From assembly GCA_034770075.1 (NCBI GenBank), contig CM068383.1, positions 11,063,778 to 11,127,777 on the forward strand: a DNA stretch of 64,000 bases. Direction: 5' to 3'. The translations under genes were made by a program, and so were the position numbers. Position 1 is the first letter of the stretch, and each line of letters opens with the position of its first letter. This DNA is from Aralia elata (taxonomy: Eukaryota; Streptophyta; Magnoliopsida; Apiales; Araliaceae). This document shows, piece after piece, positions 61,128 through 64,000 of this stretch. A model generated the notes under the pieces. The model made no database searches and had not been told where the DNA came from. It was given only the letters and a program-made list of their open reading frames with translations.

Positions 61128-62070
61128 CAGGGGCGGATCCAGGAATATTTACCGGCAGGGGCGGATTTTAACTAATTTTTTTGTTGAAGTTAACTAAAGA
61201 AAACTTGAACTAATCATAGTATTAACTAATCATAATAATGTTTACAAATTACAATGCTATCCTCCTAGACCACAATCAACCAAATCAATAACAAAAAAAA
61301 AAAATCAAACTTGAGTCAAACAATTCCTCACGGTTCACACGTTGATGAACATTCAAAACCAAAAACTATACAAAAAATACCTATAAAAAAATAAAAAATT
61401 TGATGGTACTAATTATATCAATAGCATATTTATAATTATACACTCCCTCGGTTGCAAAATATAGGATCGATTTTGACTATTTGAACTAAGCTTTAAGATA
61501 TTATTGAAATTGATATGAATGCATTTAATCTTAAACTAGACGATAAAATTAAGATAATTTTAAACTAATTGTTTTTCTGCGAAAATAATATTAAACTATT
61601 TGAAAAGTACTCCAATATTTATTGTTTTCAAAAATTAAATGAATCTCATAATATTTGAATTTGAAAATTTCTCAAATTGCTTGATTTTATATTTTGGGAT
61701 TCACATGGATATGGCCACTATCTTCACTATGAACAGATGCTAAAACATCCTCTGGAAGAGATGATGGGAAAGTTGATGGAAATGAATCCATTGGCAGCAG
61801 GCCAGCTGTTGCAGAGTAGGGGACTTTTCATGATGTCCATGGCTGTTGGGGAAGGATTACACCATACCACATAGATGCTCAACATATGGCTTATCATTGG
61901 TTTTCAGAATTTATTTTTCCGCGAAATTAGTACAGTTTTCTTAACAGAAGCTTTGGACTATATCCATTTAGCACCTTGTTACTTGTTTTGTAGAACTATC
62001 ACTATACCTATAAAAAAAAATTCCAGCAGGGCAGCTGCCCATATTGACCGTTTAACAGATCCGCCCCTTG
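61128..62070. mobile_element. Non-autonomous hAT element next to the LYR-family gene
   Basis: Termini are CAGGGGCGGATCCAGG and, inverted, CAAGGGGCGGATCTG. A perfect 8-bp target duplication AATGTGAT (61120-61127 and 62071-62078) is diagnostic of hAT. 943 bp, no transposase. Contains a possible captured gene fragment (61677-61874). Confidence 0.93.
61677..61874 (+). other. Possible captured exon fragment inside the hAT element
   Basis: This stretch is clearly less AT-rich than the rest of the element. Its forward frame reads like protein (HGYGHYLHYEQMLKHPLEEM, MEMNPLAAGQLLQSRG, MMSMAVGEGL). I do not recognise the family. It may be a piece of a host exon picked up by the element, or chance. Confidence 0.4.
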
Positions 62071-62118
62071 AATGTGATAGAGTGAGTTTAATGGTAAAGA
62101 ATATAACGAGTTTTATTA

Positions 62119-62375
62119 TCACTCCGTCCCAAATTAATTGTTCAATTTTGACCTTTTTAAGTCAAATTGACTATTTTTAGAATTAATAATTAAGCATATA
62201 TAAATATATTTCTAAAATTATAAAAATTGGAGTTAGTAATAAATTGTATATACTTTCTTTTGGTTATAATCTCTTCACCTATATTTTAGCAAAAATAGTA
62301 AAAAGATTAGTTCTAAAAATAGTCAATTTGACTTAAAATGGTCAAAATTGAGCAATTAATTTGGGACGGAGGGAG
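62119..62375. mobile_element. Stowaway-like MITE, copy 3 (inverted)
   Basis: 257 bp. The interior is the reverse complement of copies 1 and 2 (for example CTTTCTTTTGGTTATAATCT here). The right end GGGACGGAGGGAG is followed by TA; the left end TCACTCCGTCCCAAATTAAT is slightly weathered. Confidence 0.9.
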
Positions 62376-62419
62376 TAGTAAATAAGCATTCAACAAATGA
62401 AGATTGATTGGCCTATTTT

Positions 62420-62421
<2 letters not shown>

Positions 62422-62457
<36 letters not shown>
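62422..62457. repeat. (TA)n microsatellite
   Basis: Simple TA run 47 bases beyond the MITE copy 3. Confidence 0.95.
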
Positions 62458-62459
<2 letters not shown>

Positions 62460-63302
62460 TTATATAACTACAGATATTGTAAATTGTACTTAATTTTCCA
62501 AAGATTAATGTAAAATAAATACACCGGTTAAGTTTTCATTGTCATTTTGATTCCAAAAACCAAAAAAAACTTACTTCCCAAATGATTAGACAAAAAAAAA
62601 ATTCTCTCTAAAGGTAGAATTTGGTAATGATTCATGAATATCAACATGCTTATCACCAAAAGAGTTCAACCAAATGTATAATGTAAAATGGCTTGAGAAA
62701 CTAAAAATTCCTAAATAGAGATTCGCAGTCAATATCAACCAAGATCAACATGAACGGATGAACCCAAGATGGATAAGCTCGGTTTCTTTGTTAATAGAAG
62801 ACTCTTGTACGAATTTATATCACAGGTTATGGACTTTACTTTATTGGGCCATTATTAAATCGGTGACAGTCATATTTATTATTAAATAATTAAATTTATT
62901 CATAGTTGTTATTAATTGTATTAATATATTACTTTGTTGCAAAGCATAAAAGTACTAGGCTTTATATTTTTTAAAATCAAATGATTTTATATTTTAGAAT
63001 AAAAAGTATTAAATAGGCTAAAACCAAAATTAATATATTAGTGCCATCACGCCTATTATTTATTCTTAAAACATATTATAAAAGTATAAATATAGACACA
63101 AATATTTATATTACATATATATAAGTATATGTTACAAGTCATAATTAAAATTATCGAACACCATTATTATTATTGGGATTATTATGAGTTAATTATGTCT
63201 AACACATTGTTATTACTTTTTTATTTAAATTTAATAAATAACTCAATAATAAAAGAAAAGGAGTAATTTTAGAATCGTAAATATTAGATAAGATTCTCAT
63301 GA
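62458..63302. other. AT-rich intergenic DNA
   Basis: No gene or repeat structure recognised. Confidence 0.6.
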
Positions 63303-63955
63303 CATGTATGCTTTTGTTTTTTGTATTCAGTAGCAATTAATGTTTTAAGATCCGGACCGGACCGGCCGTTCGGACCGGTTGAAACGTGAACCGATTAAGA
63401 AAACGATTTGGTTATGCTCGTTAAATCGAAAGTGTCAAATAACCGGTAAAAACCGGTGAATCAGAGGTTGATCCGTCGGAATCGGAGAACCGGTGAGTCA
63501 TACCCATCCCATCTCCAACCCTTTTCTCCTTTACCTTTTACATATTCGTACTTCTTTTCCATCTTCTTCTCTAACTTCTTTACTCCTTCTCAACTACGAA
63601 ATTACATATATCCAACACTATGGCAAACTTAAGCATAATCTTTGAGAAGGATTATTTAGCAAACTCTTTTAATCATGAAATCTAAAGTTCTCATGGGTTG
63701 TTTGGATTTTTATTTATTTTTTAATTTTTTTGGCTTTCTGTCCGTGGTTGAGAATTGGTCAAAATCGCGGACCGGTCATCGGTTCTCTGGTTCCGACGGA
63801 TCAACCTCCGATTAATCAGTTTTTATCGGTTATTTGACACTTCTGGTTTAACGAGCATAACCGAATCGTTTTCTTAACCGGTTCACGTTTCAACCAGTCT
63901 AGTCCAGTCTTAAAATATTGATTGCAACTGAATACAAAAAACAAAAGCATACATG
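63303..63955. mobile_element. Inverted-repeat element with about 195-bp arms
   Basis: The left terminus CATGTATGCTTTTGTTTTTT is inverted at the right end (ACAAAAGCATACATG). Arms contain AACCGGTT-type motifs (for example GGACCGGACCGGCCGTTCGG on the left) and GATCCGTCGGAATCGG / CCGACGGATC. Arms run to about 63500 and resume at about 63766. No clear target duplication and no coding capacity. Confidence 0.8.
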
Positions 63956-64000
63956 CATCAATACACGTACAAACATATATGATTCACAACTAACATTGGT

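Overview
This is flowering-plant nuclear DNA, most likely a eudicot. The evidence is AT-rich intergenic DNA, GT-AG introns, plant-only families (XTH, PLS-type PPR, a tapetum-type bHLH) and a dense load of LTR retrotransposons and MITEs. The species cannot be named from sequence alone. There are no bacterial-style operons, CRISPR arrays, rRNA genes or tRNA genes.

Layout. 1-2589 is AT-rich intergenic DNA with two small inverted-repeat elements. 2590-5143 (+) is a four-exon xyloglucan endotransglucosylase/hydrolase of group III type. 7052-17121 (+) is a complete 12-exon SEC23 gene (COPII coat). 18020-22730 is an old, decayed Ty3/gypsy element that has lost its reverse transcriptase. 23231-30518 (-) is an 11-exon gene for a clamp-loader protein related to RFC subunit 3, with a long N-terminal extension; its 3.7-kb third intron holds one Mutator-like element nested in another, each with a 10-bp target duplication. 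30781-33400 is a young non-autonomous LTR element with a perfect 5-bp target duplication. 33400-40150 is intergenic and holds MITEs, including two unrelated elements sitting side by side in (TA)n microsatellites. 40158-42104 (-) is a three-exon bHLH gene of the bHLH10/89/91 type.

44315-50451 (-) is a young gypsy-like element with two 1192-bp LTRs. Its single long frame still shows Gag and two degenerate copies of the reverse-transcriptase core, but no intact catalytic motif. 51397-58623 (-) is an E-type PPR gene killed by two frameshifts and by insertion of a nearly intact Reina-like chromovirus (52390-57756). An 853-bp hairpin element follows at 59073-59925. Next comes a decaying LYR-family gene (60754-61098, -) with a hAT element (61128-62070) inserted just upstream of its start. 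The window ends with a Stowaway-like MITE and another inverted-repeat element.

The five main host genes (XTH, SEC23, RFC3-like, bHLH, PPR) show no functional linkage; they are ordinary neighbours. The unusual material is in the mobile elements: (TA)n-seated MITEs with internal hairpin arrays, an LTR family keeping a long open frame without a working polymerase, and element-driven decay of the PPR and LYR genes. Exon joins were worked out by hand from reading frame and splice-site consensus, and every listed join keeps frame.
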